64,000 nt of DNA from NCBI RefSeq assembly GCF_025905425.1, contig NZ_CP109603.1, positions 3,012,001 through 3,076,000 of the forward strand. The letters are read 5' to 3'. Both the position numbers and the translations under genes were made by a program. This document shows positions 17,828 through 27,827 of this stretch, piece after piece (the first letter of the stretch is position 1; each line of letters opens with the position of its first letter). Below the pieces are notes generated by a model. It was not told where the DNA came from. It saw only the letters and a list, made by a program, of their open reading frames with translations, and did no database searches. Source of the DNA: Pseudomonas putida (lineage in GTDB: Bacteria > Pseudomonadota > Gammaproteobacteria > Pseudomonadales > Pseudomonadaceae).

Positions 17828-18806
17828 GCAAGTCGAAGAAACCCTGGGCGTCCCCCTCCCCCACCCACATCACATTGGCGGGCTGCTTGAGCACGCCGTA
17901 CCAGTCGGCGATGGTCTGACCGAAGGTCGGGCCTTCGCGGCTGTCGACGCCCATGTGAATACGCCGGCCAGTGAACAGCTCGGGCTTGAGCAGATAGGCG
18001 ATGACGCTGGCGTCATGTACCGGGCCACCTGGCATGCCATACAGGTCCATGTCGTGGGTGATGTAGGCATTGAGAATGTCCACGACACGCTGGCTGGCCT
18101 GGTTGTTCACCGCCGCGATCTGCTTCAGGCGTGCCTCGCTGGTGAGTAGTTTGTGGGTGACATCCAGCGGCAGGTAGGTCAGCGGCACGCCACTGGCCAA
18201 CACCACCTCGGCGGCATGCGGGTCGGCGTACAGGTTAAATTCTGCTGCGGGCGTGATGTTGCCGCCATTGAAGTGGGCACCGCCCATGACCACCACCTCC
18301 TTGATACCTTTGGCGATTTCTGGGCGCTGAATTAACGCCAGGGCCAAGTTGGTCTGCGGGCCGAGCATGGCGATGGTGATGCTGTTGGGCTTGGCGGCAC
18401 CGAGGGTATCGACCAGGTACTGCACGGCATTGCCTTTGGCCAGCGGCTTTTTCGGCTCATGCACCGGGACGCCGGTCAGGCCTTCTTCGCCATGGACGTC
18501 GGCAGCATAGATGGGGGCGCGCACCAATGGCCGCCCTGCACCGGCGTACACCGGGATGTCTTCGCGGCCAGCCCATTCGCGGGCCAGGCGGGCGTTGCGC
18601 GACGTTTTATCGAGGCGCACGTTGCCTGCCACAGTGGTGATGGCGCGGATGTTCAGCTCCTCGGGCGAGGCCATGGCCAGGAACAGCGCGACCACGTCGT
18701 CGGCACCGGGGTCGGTGTCGATGATCAGGTCACGCGGGGCGGCCTGGAGGGTGGTGGTGGCAGCTGCAGCCATGAGGGTGAGTCCTTGTAGCAGGGGTTC
18801 GAACAT
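17799..18806 (-). CDS. Periplasmic-type nucleoside hydrolase (inosine/uridine family)
   Basis: The start at 18806 has CAGGAG upstream. The N-terminus MFEPLLQGLTLMAAAATTTLQAAPR looks like an export signal. The calcium-binding IUNH motif IIDTDPGADDVVAL follows at about residues 28-41, then VVVMGGAHFNGGN and NLYADPHAAEVVLASG. The enzyme splits ribonucleosides into base and ribose. It lies 85 bases after rbsD on the same strand, so it is probably at the end of the ribose operon and would release ribose in the periplasm for RbsB to collect. That link is inference from position and signal peptide. Confidence 0.93.
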   Translation of the reverse strand: MFEPLLQGLTLMAAAATTTLQAAPRDLIIDTDPGADDVVALFLAMASPEELNIRAITTVAGNVRLDKTSRNARLAREWAGREDIPVYAGAGRPLVRAPIYAADVHGEEGLTGVPVHEPKKPLAKGNAVQYLVDTLGAAKPNSITIAMLGPQTNLALALIQRPEIAKGIKEVVVMGGAHFNGGNITPAAEFNLYADPHAAEVVLASGVPLTYLPLDVTHKLLTSEARLKQIAAVNNQASQRVVDILNAYITHDMDLYGMPGGPVHDASVIAYLLKPELFTGRRIHMGVDSREGPTFGQTIADWYGVLKQPANVMWVGEGDAQGFFDLLSARLARLQ

Positions 18807-18854
18807 GGGGCACTCCTGTTGCCTGGGCTTAGATACCGCTGTAGCACCGCACAT

Positions 18855-18890
18855 CCTGTGGGAGCGGGTTGCATCAGGCCCGCGAATGCG
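18855..18890. repeat. Degenerate REP element
   Basis: CCTGTGGGAGCGGGTT with a partial complementary GGCCCGCGAATGCG resembles the CTGTGGGAGCGGGCTTGCCCGCGAA element found elsewhere in this window. It separates rbsD from the nucleoside hydrolase. Confidence 0.5.
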
Positions 18891-18891
18891 A

Positions 18892-19290
18892 TCAGAACGT
18901 AACGCCTGAGATCAACGCAATGTTGCTGTACGGCTGACACTCCCCCGTGCGCACCACGGCACGCGCACTGCGCGACAGCACTTTGAAATCGTCATGACTC
19001 AGCCATTCCCGCTTGCCCAGCTTGCCGCGCAAACGTTCGATCTCGACCAGCCCGGGCGGCACCACTTTTTGCATTTCCTCGGCCAGCACATGCCGCTCCA
19101 CCTGCATCTCGCTCAGCACCACCCGCAGCACGCTGGCAAAATCCGGTATGCCCGGGGTCAACGCCAGGTCGATCAACTCGACGCCAGGCGGCACCGGCAG
19201 CCCGGCATCGCCGATCACCAGGATGTCGCCATGCCCCAACCCGGCGATGGTTCGTGACAAGGCGATATTGAGCAGCGCGGTCTTCTTCAT
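18892..19290 (-). CDS. rbsD: D-ribose pyranase
   Basis: The 132-residue RbsD interconverts beta-pyran and beta-furan forms of ribose so that RbsK can use it. The signature [34 protein letters not shown] is at the N-terminus with the catalytic His near residue 20, and [15 protein letters not shown] is near the end. It overlaps the rbsK stop by four bases, so it is translationally coupled. Confidence 0.97.
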   Translation of the reverse strand: MKKTALLNIALSRTIAGLGHGDILVIGDAGLPVPPGVELIDLALTPGIPDFASVLRVVLSEMQVERHVLAEEMQKVVPPGLVEIERLRGKLGKREWLSHDDFKVLSRSARAVVRTGECQPYSNIALISGVTF

Positions 19291-20195
19291 GGCTGCAGCT
19301 CCGAGAGGTAGGGAATTGACGGTTGCGCCCCAGCGCGGGTGACCGACAATGCTGCAGCGCGCTGGCCGAAGGCGATCGCCTCACCCTCTTCCAGGCCCCG
19401 CACCAGGGCCGCTGCAAAACCACCAATGAACGTGTCGCCTGCGGCCGTGGTGTCCAGCGGCTGCACCTTGGGCGCAGGGAAGTGCTGATGGCCCTGCGGG
19501 GTCACCCGCAAGGCGCCTTGGGCGCCGAGGGTGATGATCACCTTGCCGGCCCCCAGTTGCAGCAGCCGCTCACCGGCGCGAAGCGCACTGCCCTGGTCGC
19601 TGACGGCGATACCGGTCAGTGCTTCGGCCTCGCTTTCATTGGGGGTCAGGTAATCGATATGGGCGAACCAGGCAGCTGGCAACGGGCCTGTGGCGGGCGC
19701 CGGGTTGAGGATCACGCACTTGCCCAGTTCGCGCCCTCTGGCCAAGGCCCAGGCCACCGTCTCGGCCGGCACCTCCAGCTGGCAGATGATGACGTCGGCC
19801 GCCTGCAGCAACTTGTCGAAGCGCTGCACCGACTGCGGCGTCAGCAGGCCATTGCCGCCAGGGATGATGACAATGCAGTTCTGGCTGGCGGCATCGACGG
19901 TGATCAGCGCCACACCGCTACAAACCCCTTGGCACACGCTCACCGCCTGGCAATCGACGCCTTCGCGCTCCAGCGCCTTGCGCAGTTGCTGGCCGTAGGC
20001 GTCATCCCCGATGTTGCCGATCATCGCCACACTGCCGCCCAGCCGTGCCACCGCCACCGCCTGGTTGGCGCCCTTGCCACCGGGCACGGTGAAAAACGCC
20101 TCACCCGGCAGGGTTTCGCCGGCCCGTGGCAAGCGCTGGGCGCGGGCAACGAGGTCCATGTTTAGGCTACCGACCACCACTACCTTGGCATGCAT
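19287..20195 (-). CDS. rbsK: Ribokinase
   Basis: This is a 302-residue PfkB-family kinase that makes ribose 5-phosphate. N-terminal [48 protein letters not shown] carries the first PfkB signature, and [18 protein letters not shown] near residue 245 holds the catalytic Asp and anion hole. Normal length. It lies nine bases after rbsR and overlaps rbsD. Confidence 0.98.
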   Translation of the reverse strand: MHAKVVVVGSLNMDLVARAQRLPRAGETLPGEAFFTVPGGKGANQAVAVARLGGSVAMIGNIGDDAYGQQLRKALEREGVDCQAVSVCQGVCSGVALITVDAASQNCIVIIPGGNGLLTPQSVQRFDKLLQAADVIICQLEVPAETVAWALARGRELGKCVILNPAPATGPLPAAWFAHIDYLTPNESEAEALTGIAVSDQGSALRAGERLLQLGAGKVIITLGAQGALRVTPQGHQHFPAPKVQPLDTTAAGDTFIGGFAAALVRGLEEGEAIAFGQRAAALSVTRAGAQPSIPYLSELQP

Positions 20196-20204
20196 GGGAA
20201 TTCC

Positions 20205-21227
20205 TTAGCGGTAATCATTGAACAGGTCCGGGCGTGGCCCAGTGGACTCGCGCTGGACGATGCGCGGGGCAACGATGCGTTGTTCCGCCGAACCTTGCCG
20301 AGGCGTGGCGATGCGCGAGAGCAGCAGTGCTGCGGCGTTTTCGCCCAGCTCGCGGATCGACTGGCCCACGGTGGTCAACGGCGGGTACACGTAGCGGCTG
20401 AGCTCGATGTCGTCGAAGCCGATCACCGACAGCTCGCCCGGCACGTTGATGTTGCGCTCGGCGGCGGCACGCAGCACGCCAAAGCCGATCATGTCGTTAC
20501 CGGCGAAGATCGCCGTAGGCCGGGCGCCATCGAGCAACTGCGCCGCCGCACCATGGCCGCCTGGGCTGGTGAAGTCGCAATGCAGCACGCGGGTCGGTTG
20601 CACCGTTGCGTCTGCCTCACGCATGGCCCGACGGAAACCGGCCAGGCGCAGTTGGCTGACGCCAGTCGCGGCGGGGCCGCCGATGTAGGCGATGTCGCGA
20701 TGACCAAGCTCCAGCAGGTGCCGGGTGGCGAGGTAGGCGCCATGTTCGTGGTCGATGCGCACCAGATCGGCGTCAACCCCCTCCAGCTCGCGGTCGACAA
20801 TAACCATGGGCGTGCGCACGCAGGCCAGGCTTTGCAGCAGGTCGCTGTCTTCGCCCACGGACGCCACCACCAGGCCGTCGATGCGCTTTTCCAGCAGCAC
20901 ACGCAGGTAGCTGCGCTGCTTCTGCGGGTTGTCATCAGAGTTGCACAGGATCACGCAATAGCCGTTGCGCTCGCAGGCGTCCTCGATGCCGCGCGCCAGT
21001 TCGGCGAAGTACGGGTTGACGCTATTGGGCACCAACAAACCGATGGTGGCGGTGCTGCGCGCCTTGAGCGAGCGCGCCACCGCGCTGGGTACATAGTCGA
21101 GCTCGACAATGGCGGCCTCGACTTTGAGCCGCACCTGCTCACTGACAGGGCGGGTCTTGTTTAGTACATGGGACACGGTGGTGTAGGAAATACCCGCCAG
21201 TGCCGCGACGTCTTTGATGGTGGCCAT
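20205..21227 (-). CDS. rbsR: Ribose operon repressor, LacI family
   Basis: The start at 21227 gives the LacI-type helix-turn-helix at the very N-terminus (MATIKDVAALAGISYTTVSHVLN), followed by a periplasmic-binding-like ligand domain, 340 residues in all. It should release its operator when ribose is bound. It is encoded inside the operon, between rbsC and rbsK, and the predicted operator is the CGCAAACG/CGTTTGCG palindrome at 24792 ahead of rbsB. Confidence 0.97.
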   Translation of the reverse strand: MATIKDVAALAGISYTTVSHVLNKTRPVSEQVRLKVEAAIVELDYVPSAVARSLKARSTATIGLLVPNSVNPYFAELARGIEDACERNGYCVILCNSDDNPQKQRSYLRVLLEKRIDGLVVASVGEDSDLLQSLACVRTPMVIVDRELEGVDADLVRIDHEHGAYLATRHLLELGHRDIAYIGGPAATGVSQLRLAGFRRAMREADATVQPTRVLHCDFTSPGGHGAAAQLLDGARPTAIFAGNDMIGFGVLRAAAERNINVPGELSVIGFDDIELSRYVYPPLTTVGQSIRELGENAAALLLSRIATPRQGSAEQRIVAPRIVQRESTGPRPDLFNDYR

Positions 21228-21231
21228 GTTT

Positions 21232-22227
21232 TCAGTTCCGCCGGCCTGCACGCCGGCTACGGTAAGTGTCGAGCACCACGGCGATGACAATCACCGCCCC
21301 GGTGATGATGCGTTTCGTGGGTTCAGATGCGCCGATCTGCGCCAGCCCCGCGGCCAGCACCGAAATGATCAGCACGCCAAAGAAGGTGCTGATCACCGAG
21401 CCGCGCCCGCCCATCAGGCTGGTACCGCCAATCACCACGGCGGCGATCACCTGCAGCTCCAGGCCGGACCCAGCATTGGGGTCCGCAGCCTCCAGGCGCG
21501 AAATCTGGAACAGCGCAGCCAGCCCGGCAAGCAAGCCCATCAGGGCGAACACCAGCACTTTGTAGGGGCGCGGGTCGATGCCCGCCAGGCGCACGGCCTC
21601 TTCGTTGGTGCCGATGCCGATCAGATAGCGGCCGAACACCGTGCGGGTCAGCACCAGTTGCGCCAACACGATCACCAGCAAGGCGATGATGAACGCCGGC
21701 GAGATACCGAACGCGACCGGGTTAGAGAACCAGGCGTAGGCATCGCCGATGTACGCGGTGCGCGAGTCGGTGAACTGGTAGGCCAGGCCACGGGCCATCT
21801 CCAGCACACCGAGCGAGACAATGAATGACGGGATCCGCCAGGCCACGGTGACGCCCCCGGTGATGCTGCCAGCCAGGGCCGCAACGGCCATGCCGAGCAA
21901 CGCCGAAGGCAACACGCCCCAGCCCCAGCCGAGGATGGCCACACTGACCGTCGAGGCCGCCAGCGCCAGCACCGAGCCAACCGACAGGTCGATGCCGCCG
22001 ATGATCAGCACGAAGGTCATGCCGACTGCCAACACCATCAGGTCGGGGATCTGGTTGGCCAATGTACTGAAGGTGGCATAGGACCAGAAGTGGCTACTGA
22101 GGAACGAGAACAGCACAATCATTGCCAGCAAGGCGCCGGCCAGGCCCAGGTACGTGCCCAGACCGAAATACGTGCCACTGCGGCGCACGGGGGCGGCGCC
22201 TTGGCTGTCGAGGGGAGTGGTTTTCAT
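21232..22227 (-). CDS. rbsC: Ribose ABC transporter permease
   Basis: This 331-residue BPD_transp_2 permease has about nine membrane segments and the signature DLSVGSVLALAA near residue 80 and AVVIGGTSLMGGRGSVISTFFG near residue 265. It forms the inner-membrane channel with RbsA and RbsB. Its start overlaps the rbsA stop by four bases. Confidence 0.97.
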   Translation of the reverse strand: MKTTPLDSQGAAPVRRSGTYFGLGTYLGLAGALLAMIVLFSFLSSHFWSYATFSTLANQIPDLMVLAVGMTFVLIIGGIDLSVGSVLALAASTVSVAILGWGWGVLPSALLGMAVAALAGSITGGVTVAWRIPSFIVSLGVLEMARGLAYQFTDSRTAYIGDAYAWFSNPVAFGISPAFIIALLVIVLAQLVLTRTVFGRYLIGIGTNEEAVRLAGIDPRPYKVLVFALMGLLAGLAALFQISRLEAADPNAGSGLELQVIAAVVIGGTSLMGGRGSVISTFFGVLIISVLAAGLAQIGASEPTKRIITGAVIVIAVVLDTYRSRRAGRRN

Positions 22228-23777
22228 GCATCCGTCCTGGGCGCTGCGTCATGCAGCAGTGCGTCACGTTTCTGATAGCCGGCGAAGGCGGCGGCAAGCA
22301 GCTGGTCCTGGCTCCAGTGGTCGCGCTCGAAGGTGTCGATCAGGCGGCCGGCAGAGAGCACGGCAATGCGGTCGCAAATCAGCATCAACTCGCCCAGGTC
22401 GCTGGACACCACCACCAGGGCCTTGCCCTGGCGCGCCAGTTCGGCCAGCAAACCGTAGATGTCGAACTTGGCGCCGACGTCGATGCCACGGGTTGGCTCA
22501 TCGAACAGCAGCACCTGGCAATCACGCTCCAGCCAGCGGCCGATCACCACCTTCTGCTGGTTGCCGCCCGACAGTTCACCCACGGCCTGGTGCGGGCCGG
22601 CGCTGCGGATGCGCATGGCCTGGATCTGGCGTTCGGCCAGGGCTTTTTCAGCCTCGCCGTCGAGCACGCCGGCACGCGATACCGCCCCGAGGTTGCCCAA
22701 GGCGATGTTGGCGCTGATCGACTGGGTCAACAGCAGGCCTTCGCCTTTACGGTCTTCGGTGATCAGGGCGATACCGGCTTTAACGGCGGCTTTGGGTGAA
22801 TCGATCGTCACCGCCTGTGGCGGTTGGCCCAGCGCGATGCTGCCACTGTCGGCGCGGTCGGCACCGTAAATCAGGCGCAGCAGCTCGGTGCGGCCGGCGC
22901 CAATCAGCCCGGAAATACCGAAGATCTCCCCTGCCCTGACCTGGAACGACACCTCACGCACCTTGTCGCCACGGCTAAGCCGGTCGACCTTCAGCAACGG
23001 CGCGCCAATCTCGCGCCGGCCCAGGTCGATGTGCTCGCCCAGCTCGCGGCCGACCATCAGGTTGACCAGCTCGGCGCTGCGGTAACGCCGGATCGGCTCG
23101 TCGCACACCAGCTTGCCATCGCGCAGCACGACGATGCGCTGGGCCACGCGCTGCAGCTCTTCGAGGCGATGGGAGATGTACACGATGGCCACGCCGCGCT
23201 GACGCAGGCGCTCGATCTGGGTGAACAGCAGCTCTACCTCACGGGCGGTAAGCATCGCCGTGGGTTCGTCGAAGATCAGCACATGGCAATCGCCGATCAG
23301 GTTGCGGGCGATCTCGACCATCTGCTGATGGCCGATGCCCAACTCGCCGACCGGGGTGTCCGGGTCAATGGCGTCCAAACCGACCTGGGCCATGGCGGCG
23401 GTGGCCAGTTGGCGCAGGCGTTTGTGGTTGATCCAGCCAAAGCGGCTGGGCAGGTTGTCGAGGAACAGGTTTTCGGCCACGGTCAGGGTCGGTAGCAGGT
23501 TGAGCTCCTGCATGACCATGCGCACCCCGAGGCGCTCGGCCTCGCTACGGCTGCCGGGCGCGTAGGCCTGGCCGCGGTAGGTCATGTGCCCGGTGGTGGG
23601 CACCTCCAGGCCACTGATGAGCTTGGACAACGTGCTCTTGCCGGCGCCGTTTTCACCCGTCAGGGCCAGCACCTCACCGGCGCGCAGGCTCAGGCCGACA
23701 TCACCGAGCACCGGCTGGGCGTAGGTCTTGCCTAGCCCACTGGCGGCGAACACCACTTCATTGGCCGTTGCAGGCAT
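22224..23777 (-). CDS. rbsA: Ribose ABC transporter ATP-binding protein
   Basis: This is a 517-residue fused double ATPase. The first half has a full Walker A (GENGAGKS at 41-48) with Q-loop and LGIGHQQMVEIARNL signature; the second half has the degenerate GLIGAGRTELL loop usual in RbsA-type proteins and the signature LSGGNQQKVVIGRWL with LLFDEPTRGIDVG. It powers ribose uptake. Order rbsB-rbsA-rbsC-rbsR-rbsK-rbsD with short or overlapping junctions. Confidence 0.98.
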   Translation of the reverse strand: MPATANEVVFAASGLGKTYAQPVLGDVGLSLRAGEVLALTGENGAGKSTLSKLISGLEVPTTGHMTYRGQAYAPGSRSEAERLGVRMVMQELNLLPTLTVAENLFLDNLPSRFGWINHKRLRQLATAAMAQVGLDAIDPDTPVGELGIGHQQMVEIARNLIGDCHVLIFDEPTAMLTAREVELLFTQIERLRQRGVAIVYISHRLEELQRVAQRIVVLRDGKLVCDEPIRRYRSAELVNLMVGRELGEHIDLGRREIGAPLLKVDRLSRGDKVREVSFQVRAGEIFGISGLIGAGRTELLRLIYGADRADSGSIALGQPPQAVTIDSPKAAVKAGIALITEDRKGEGLLLTQSISANIALGNLGAVSRAGVLDGEAEKALAERQIQAMRIRSAGPHQAVGELSGGNQQKVVIGRWLERDCQVLLFDEPTRGIDVGAKFDIYGLLAELARQGKALVVVSSDLGELMLICDRIAVLSAGRLIDTFERDHWSQDQLLAAAFAGYQKRDALLHDAAPRTDA

Positions 23778-23798
23778 GGCCCTCTCTCCTGGCGGCTA

Positions 23799-24755
23799 TC
23801 AGGGCTGGGTGATGAGCTGGACCGGGGTCTGGATGACGTTGTCGGCATCCACATCGGGCTTCTCGCCGTTGATCATCTTCAGCGCCGCCTGGATACCGTA
23901 CACCGCCTGCTGGCTGGCGGCCTGATCGAGGGTGGCGAGCACGCGGCCATCCTTGAGCATTGGTTTGATGGCATTGATGTTGTCGTAACCGACCACTTGC
24001 ACCTGGCCGGCCTTGCCTGCCGCGCGCACAGCCGACACGGCGCCCAGGGCCATGCTGTCGTTACCGGCCAGCAGGGCTTTGAGCTCGGGGTATTCGTTGA
24101 GCATGGAAGCGGCGACAGCGTTGCCTTTGTCGATTTCCCAATTGCCGGACTGCACCGAAACGATCTTCATCTGCGCGGCCTCCATGGCGTCCTTGAAGCC
24201 GGCGGTGCGCTGCTGGGCGTTGGTGGTGGTCGGCACGCCTTCAATGATGCCGACCTGGTCACCGGCCTTGAGTTTTTCATTGGCCAGGTAGTCGCCCACC
24301 AGGCGTGCGCCTTTGCGGTTGTCGGGGCCTACGAAGGGTACGCTGATGCCTTTGCTCTTGAGCAGCGCTGGGTCCAGGCGGTTGTCGATGTTGATCACCA
24401 CCACGCCTTGGTCCATGGCTTTTTTAACGGCTGAAACCAGGGCCTTGGAGTCCGCCGGCGCAATCACCAGGGCCTTGGCCCCGGCGTTGACCATCTGCTC
24501 GACAATGCGAATCTGCTCGCCGGTGTCGGTTTCGTTCTTGATGCCGTTGGCGATCAGGTCGAAATCATTGGCGTGGCTTTTTTGGTAATCCTTGGCGCCA
24601 TCTTCCATGGTGCGGAAGAATTCGTTGGCCAGGGACTTCATCACCAGGGCGACTTTGGGCTTTTCTTCAGCGTGCGCAGCACTGAGCGGTAGGGCCAGGG
24701 AAAGTGACGAGACGACAGCGAGGGCCAGCAGACGACCGGGGAACGGCAGTTTCAT
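23799..24755 (-). CDS. rbsB: Ribose-binding periplasmic protein
   Basis: The 318-residue protein has a signal peptide (MKLPFPGRLLALAVVSSLSLALPLSAAHA) and the peripla_BP_4 fold: VALVMKSLANEFFRTMEDGAKDYQ, ALVIAPADSKALV, ALLAGNDSMALGAV. It captures ribose in the periplasm and hands it to RbsC. It is the first gene of the operon, behind the RbsR operator and promoter at 24792-24841. Confidence 0.97.
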   Translation of the reverse strand: MKLPFPGRLLALAVVSSLSLALPLSAAHAEEKPKVALVMKSLANEFFRTMEDGAKDYQKSHANDFDLIANGIKNETDTGEQIRIVEQMVNAGAKALVIAPADSKALVSAVKKAMDQGVVVINIDNRLDPALLKSKGISVPFVGPDNRKGARLVGDYLANEKLKAGDQVGIIEGVPTTTNAQQRTAGFKDAMEAAQMKIVSVQSGNWEIDKGNAVAASMLNEYPELKALLAGNDSMALGAVSAVRAAGKAGQVQVVGYDNINAIKPMLKDGRVLATLDQAASQQAVYGIQAALKMINGEKPDVDADNVIQTPVQLITQP

Positions 24756-24791
24756 GGACGATGACTCCGAATCTTGTGTTTTTTATCGGAT

Positions 24792-24841
24792 CGCAAACGT
24801 TTGCGTTGACTCACTATGGAAACAGGACCTGGTTTTGTCAA
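24792..24841 (-). promoter_or_regulatory. rbs promoter and RbsR operator
   Basis: On the minus strand TTGACA (24836-24841) is followed after 17 bases by CATAGT (24813-24818). Just downstream lies the perfect 14-base palindrome CGCAAACGTTTGCG (24792-24805), which has the form of a LacI-family operator. A repressor there would block the start of transcription of rbsB. The wider gap 24756-25098 also holds the ansB control region listed below. Confidence 0.85.
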
Positions 24842-24927
24842 ATCCGTTTGGCTGTTAAGGGCGAGTCACGCCTAGCGCAGATTATCCGGAATTTTTCCGA
24901 AAAACCGAACAGGTTTTCCTATGCTTG

Positions 24928-24941
24928 TTCGGGATTCCGAA
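24928..24941 (+). promoter_or_regulatory. AauR-type activator site upstream of ansB
   Basis: TTCGG-GATT-CCGAA is an exact match to the TTCGG-N4-CCGAA consensus I recall for AauR, the response regulator that controls acidic amino acid uptake and periplasmic glutaminase in P. putida. A second, imperfect copy (TTCCGAAAAACCGAA) lies about 30 bases upstream. The site is about 100 bases before the sigma-54 promoter at 25030, a normal enhancer distance. Confidence 0.75.
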
Positions 24942-24950
24942 TGAATAGGG

Positions 24951-24989
24951 CCGCTGCGCGCCCCATCGCGGGCAAGCCCGCTCCCACAG
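24951..24989. repeat. REP element between activator site and promoter
   Basis: GCGGGCAAGCCCGCTCCCACAG is the common pseudomonad REP in its reverse orientation (the 3' end at 24989). It lies between the AauR-type site and the sigma-54 promoter of ansB. Confidence 0.75.
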
Positions 24990-25029
24990 ATGCAGGGTTG
25001 CGCAGGCAAATACTGGCTCTAGCCAGGGA

Positions 25030-25045
25030 TGGTACGAAACATGCG
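25030..25045 (+). promoter_or_regulatory. Sigma-54 promoter of ansB
   Basis: TGGTACGAAACATGCG has the diagnostic GG-N10-GC spacing (GG 25031-25032, GC 25043-25044) and differs little from TGGCACG-N4-TTGCA. It stands about 55 bases before the ansB ATG. Together with the AauR-type site it predicts RpoN-dependent induction by glutamate or aspartate. Confidence 0.72.
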
Positions 25046-25080
25046 TTGTTTCTTGTGCGATACAGCAATCGCCTCAATAA

Positions 25081-26187
<1,107 letters not shown>

Positions 26188-26197
26188 GTAACGCCAA

Positions 26198-26222
26198 GGC
26201 CGGTGCAGCCGCTGCACCGGCC
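26198..26222. terminator. Hairpin after ansB
   Basis: GGCCGGTGCAG and CTGCACCGGCC form a perfect 11-base stem with loop CCG, 11 bases past the stop. No T run follows on the plus strand. It separates ansB from the convergent hpaR-like gene. Confidence 0.5.
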
Positions 26223-26239
26223 CTCCCCTTCAGCCAGGC

Positions 26240-26662
26240 CTACGGCGCGATGCGCTTGAGCTCATTCAACAAGCCCATCAGTTGCTCCAGCTTGGCTTCG
26301 CCGAACTGGGCCTGGATCTTGCGGTAGTTGGCCTCCATCCCCTCGCGCATCGACTCGAAACAAGCCTCGCCGCGCTCGGTGAGGGTGACGAAAACGCGCC
26401 GCGCGTCCTGCGCGGCCTTCTGCCGGCGCACCAGGCCGTCGCGTTCCAGACGGCTCAACACCCCGGTCATGCTCGGCTTGAGGATGCAGGCCAGGTGCGC
26501 GAGCTGGTAGCTTTCCAACTCACCCTGCTGGCTAAGAATACGGATGACGCGCCACTGTTGCTCGGTCAGGTCATGTTCGTTCAGCAACGGCCGGAAAAAT
26601 GCCATCGCGGCCTCTCTGGCCTGCAGCAGGCTCAGCGTCAGCGAGGGTTGCGTCTTGGTCAT
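26240..26662 (-). CDS. hpaR: MarR family regulator, HpaR paralogue 1
   Basis: This 140-residue winged-helix repressor of the HpaR type contains SLTLSLLQAREAAMAFFRPLLNEHDLTEQQWRVIRIL, a recognition helix in YQLAHLACILKPSMTGVLSRLERDGLV and a wing with DARRVFVTLTERG. E. coli HpaR represses the homoprotocatechuate operon and is released by 4-HPA or its dihydroxy derivative. The ATG at 26662 gives the same length as a second copy at 37793-38215, to which it is about 70% identical by hand alignment. The gene order is hpaA then hpaR on the minus strand. Which copy controls which promoter is unknown. Confidence 0.85.
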   Translation of the reverse strand: MTKTQPSLTLSLLQAREAAMAFFRPLLNEHDLTEQQWRVIRILSQQGELESYQLAHLACILKPSMTGVLSRLERDGLVRRQKAAQDARRVFVTLTERGEACFESMREGMEANYRKIQAQFGEAKLEQLMGLLNELKRIAP

Positions 26663-26728
26663 GGTGGCGCCTGTGTCAGGGATACAGCGGGCAAGATTAG
26701 GGGCATAGGCGAAAAGGGACAAGTCGCC

Positions 26729-26763
26729 TGGAAAGTGCAAGCTCTTCCATGGAAAACGCATTC
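26729..26763. promoter_or_regulatory. Candidate AraC-type (HpaA) tandem site
   Basis: AAAGTGCAA and AAACGCATT repeat the core GCA exactly 21 bases apart, two helical turns, as expected for an AraC-family dimer. TGGAAAGTGCAA at its left end recurs exactly in the promoter region of the 4-HPA hydroxylase (37767-37778, other strand). Here it lies 67-101 bases above the hpaR start. Confidence 0.4.
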
Positions 26764-26837
26764 AAGGCCAATGGGCAAGCTGCGACCATCCGGATCAAAC
26801 AACAACGACGCGATCCGGGCGACCCCACGTGGCCACA

Positions 26838-27743
26838 TCATTGCAACTGCGCTTGCCGCTGCCGGTATTCGCCCGGCGTGAGCTTGGCGTAACGGTTGAA
26901 GAACCGACTGAAATAGGCCGGGTCCTTGAAGCCAAGCTGGTAGCAGATTTCATTGGCCGTACTGCCGGAAAACAACAGCAGACGCTTGGCTTCCTGCATC
27001 AACCGTTCAAGCACCAGGCGCTTGGAAGGCAAATCGGCGATGCGCCGACAAACATCGTTGAGCCGCGCCTCGGTCACGCCGATCTGCTGCGCGTAGCGCG
27101 CCAGGGGCCAGTGCTCAAGGTAGTGCGCCTCGATCAGTGCGTTGAAGCGATGGAAAATCTTCAGGTCTTCATGCCTTGCGGGCGTGGATTCCAGCGAGTT
27201 GGGGCACAGCCGCAGCAAGCTGATCATGATCAGCCGGGTCAACGACTGCAGCGCCGCATCCCGCCCCGGATGGGGGGTGGCAAATTCATCGCTAAGCGCG
27301 TCCAGCCAGCGTTCGAGGCGGCGCGCCTCGGCCTTGTACTCAGCCGGCACATTGGCCAGGGCAACGCAGGCAGGCCGCACCTGCACTCCCACCGGCAGCA
27401 GGCTGGCGTCCGCTTCGATCAGTTGCCAGACCAGTTGCTGGCGCACCGTCAGCACATGGCCGTCGCTGTCCGCTTCGGTGACGAAGGCATGTGCCACCGT
27501 CGGCGGCGTCAAGAAAAACATCGGCCCGGACTCGATGTACTGCTGATCATCGAGGTACACCCGCACCGTGCCGGATTTGACGTAATGCACCTGAAAAAAC
27601 CGGTCGTGCCGGTGCACGGGCATGTTGCGCCCGAAAAACCCGGCAAGGTTGCCCAGGCGGTCGTAATGCACCTCGCTGTCACTGTAGCGCTGGTCGTAGA
27701 CCTGGCCGATGTTGATGTTCGGAATGGGATGCCGATCGCTCAT
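26838..27743 (-). CDS. hpaA: AraC family activator of 4-HPA catabolism
   Basis: The 301-residue protein has an N-terminal cupin-like effector domain (PVHRHDRFFQVHYVKSGTVRVYLDDQQYIESGPMFFLTPPTVAHAF) and a C-terminal AraC double helix-turn-helix (ARYAQQIGVTEARLNDVCRRIADLPSKRLVLERLMQEAKRLLLFSGSTANEICYQLGFKDPAYFSRFFNRYAKLTPGEYR). This is the pattern of HpaA, which in E. coli activates the 4-HPA hydroxylase operon in response to 4-HPA. It is divergent from hpaG1, 172 bases away, and upstream of hpaR1 on its own strand. Confidence 0.9.
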   Translation of the reverse strand: MSDRHPIPNINIGQVYDQRYSDSEVHYDRLGNLAGFFGRNMPVHRHDRFFQVHYVKSGTVRVYLDDQQYIESGPMFFLTPPTVAHAFVTEADSDGHVLTVRQQLVWQLIEADASLLPVGVQVRPACVALANVPAEYKAEARRLERWLDALSDEFATPHPGRDAALQSLTRLIMISLLRLCPNSLESTPARHEDLKIFHRFNALIEAHYLEHWPLARYAQQIGVTEARLNDVCRRIADLPSKRLVLERLMQEAKRLLLFSGSTANEICYQLGFKDPAYFSRFFNRYAKLTPGEYRQRQAQLQ

Positions 27744-27827
27744 GGCTGCTTACCCGCAAATCGCTTGACCGTGTTGACGTTCACCCATGGTGCCCCGGCT
27801 GTCCGGCAGATACCACTGGCTGAAGCC

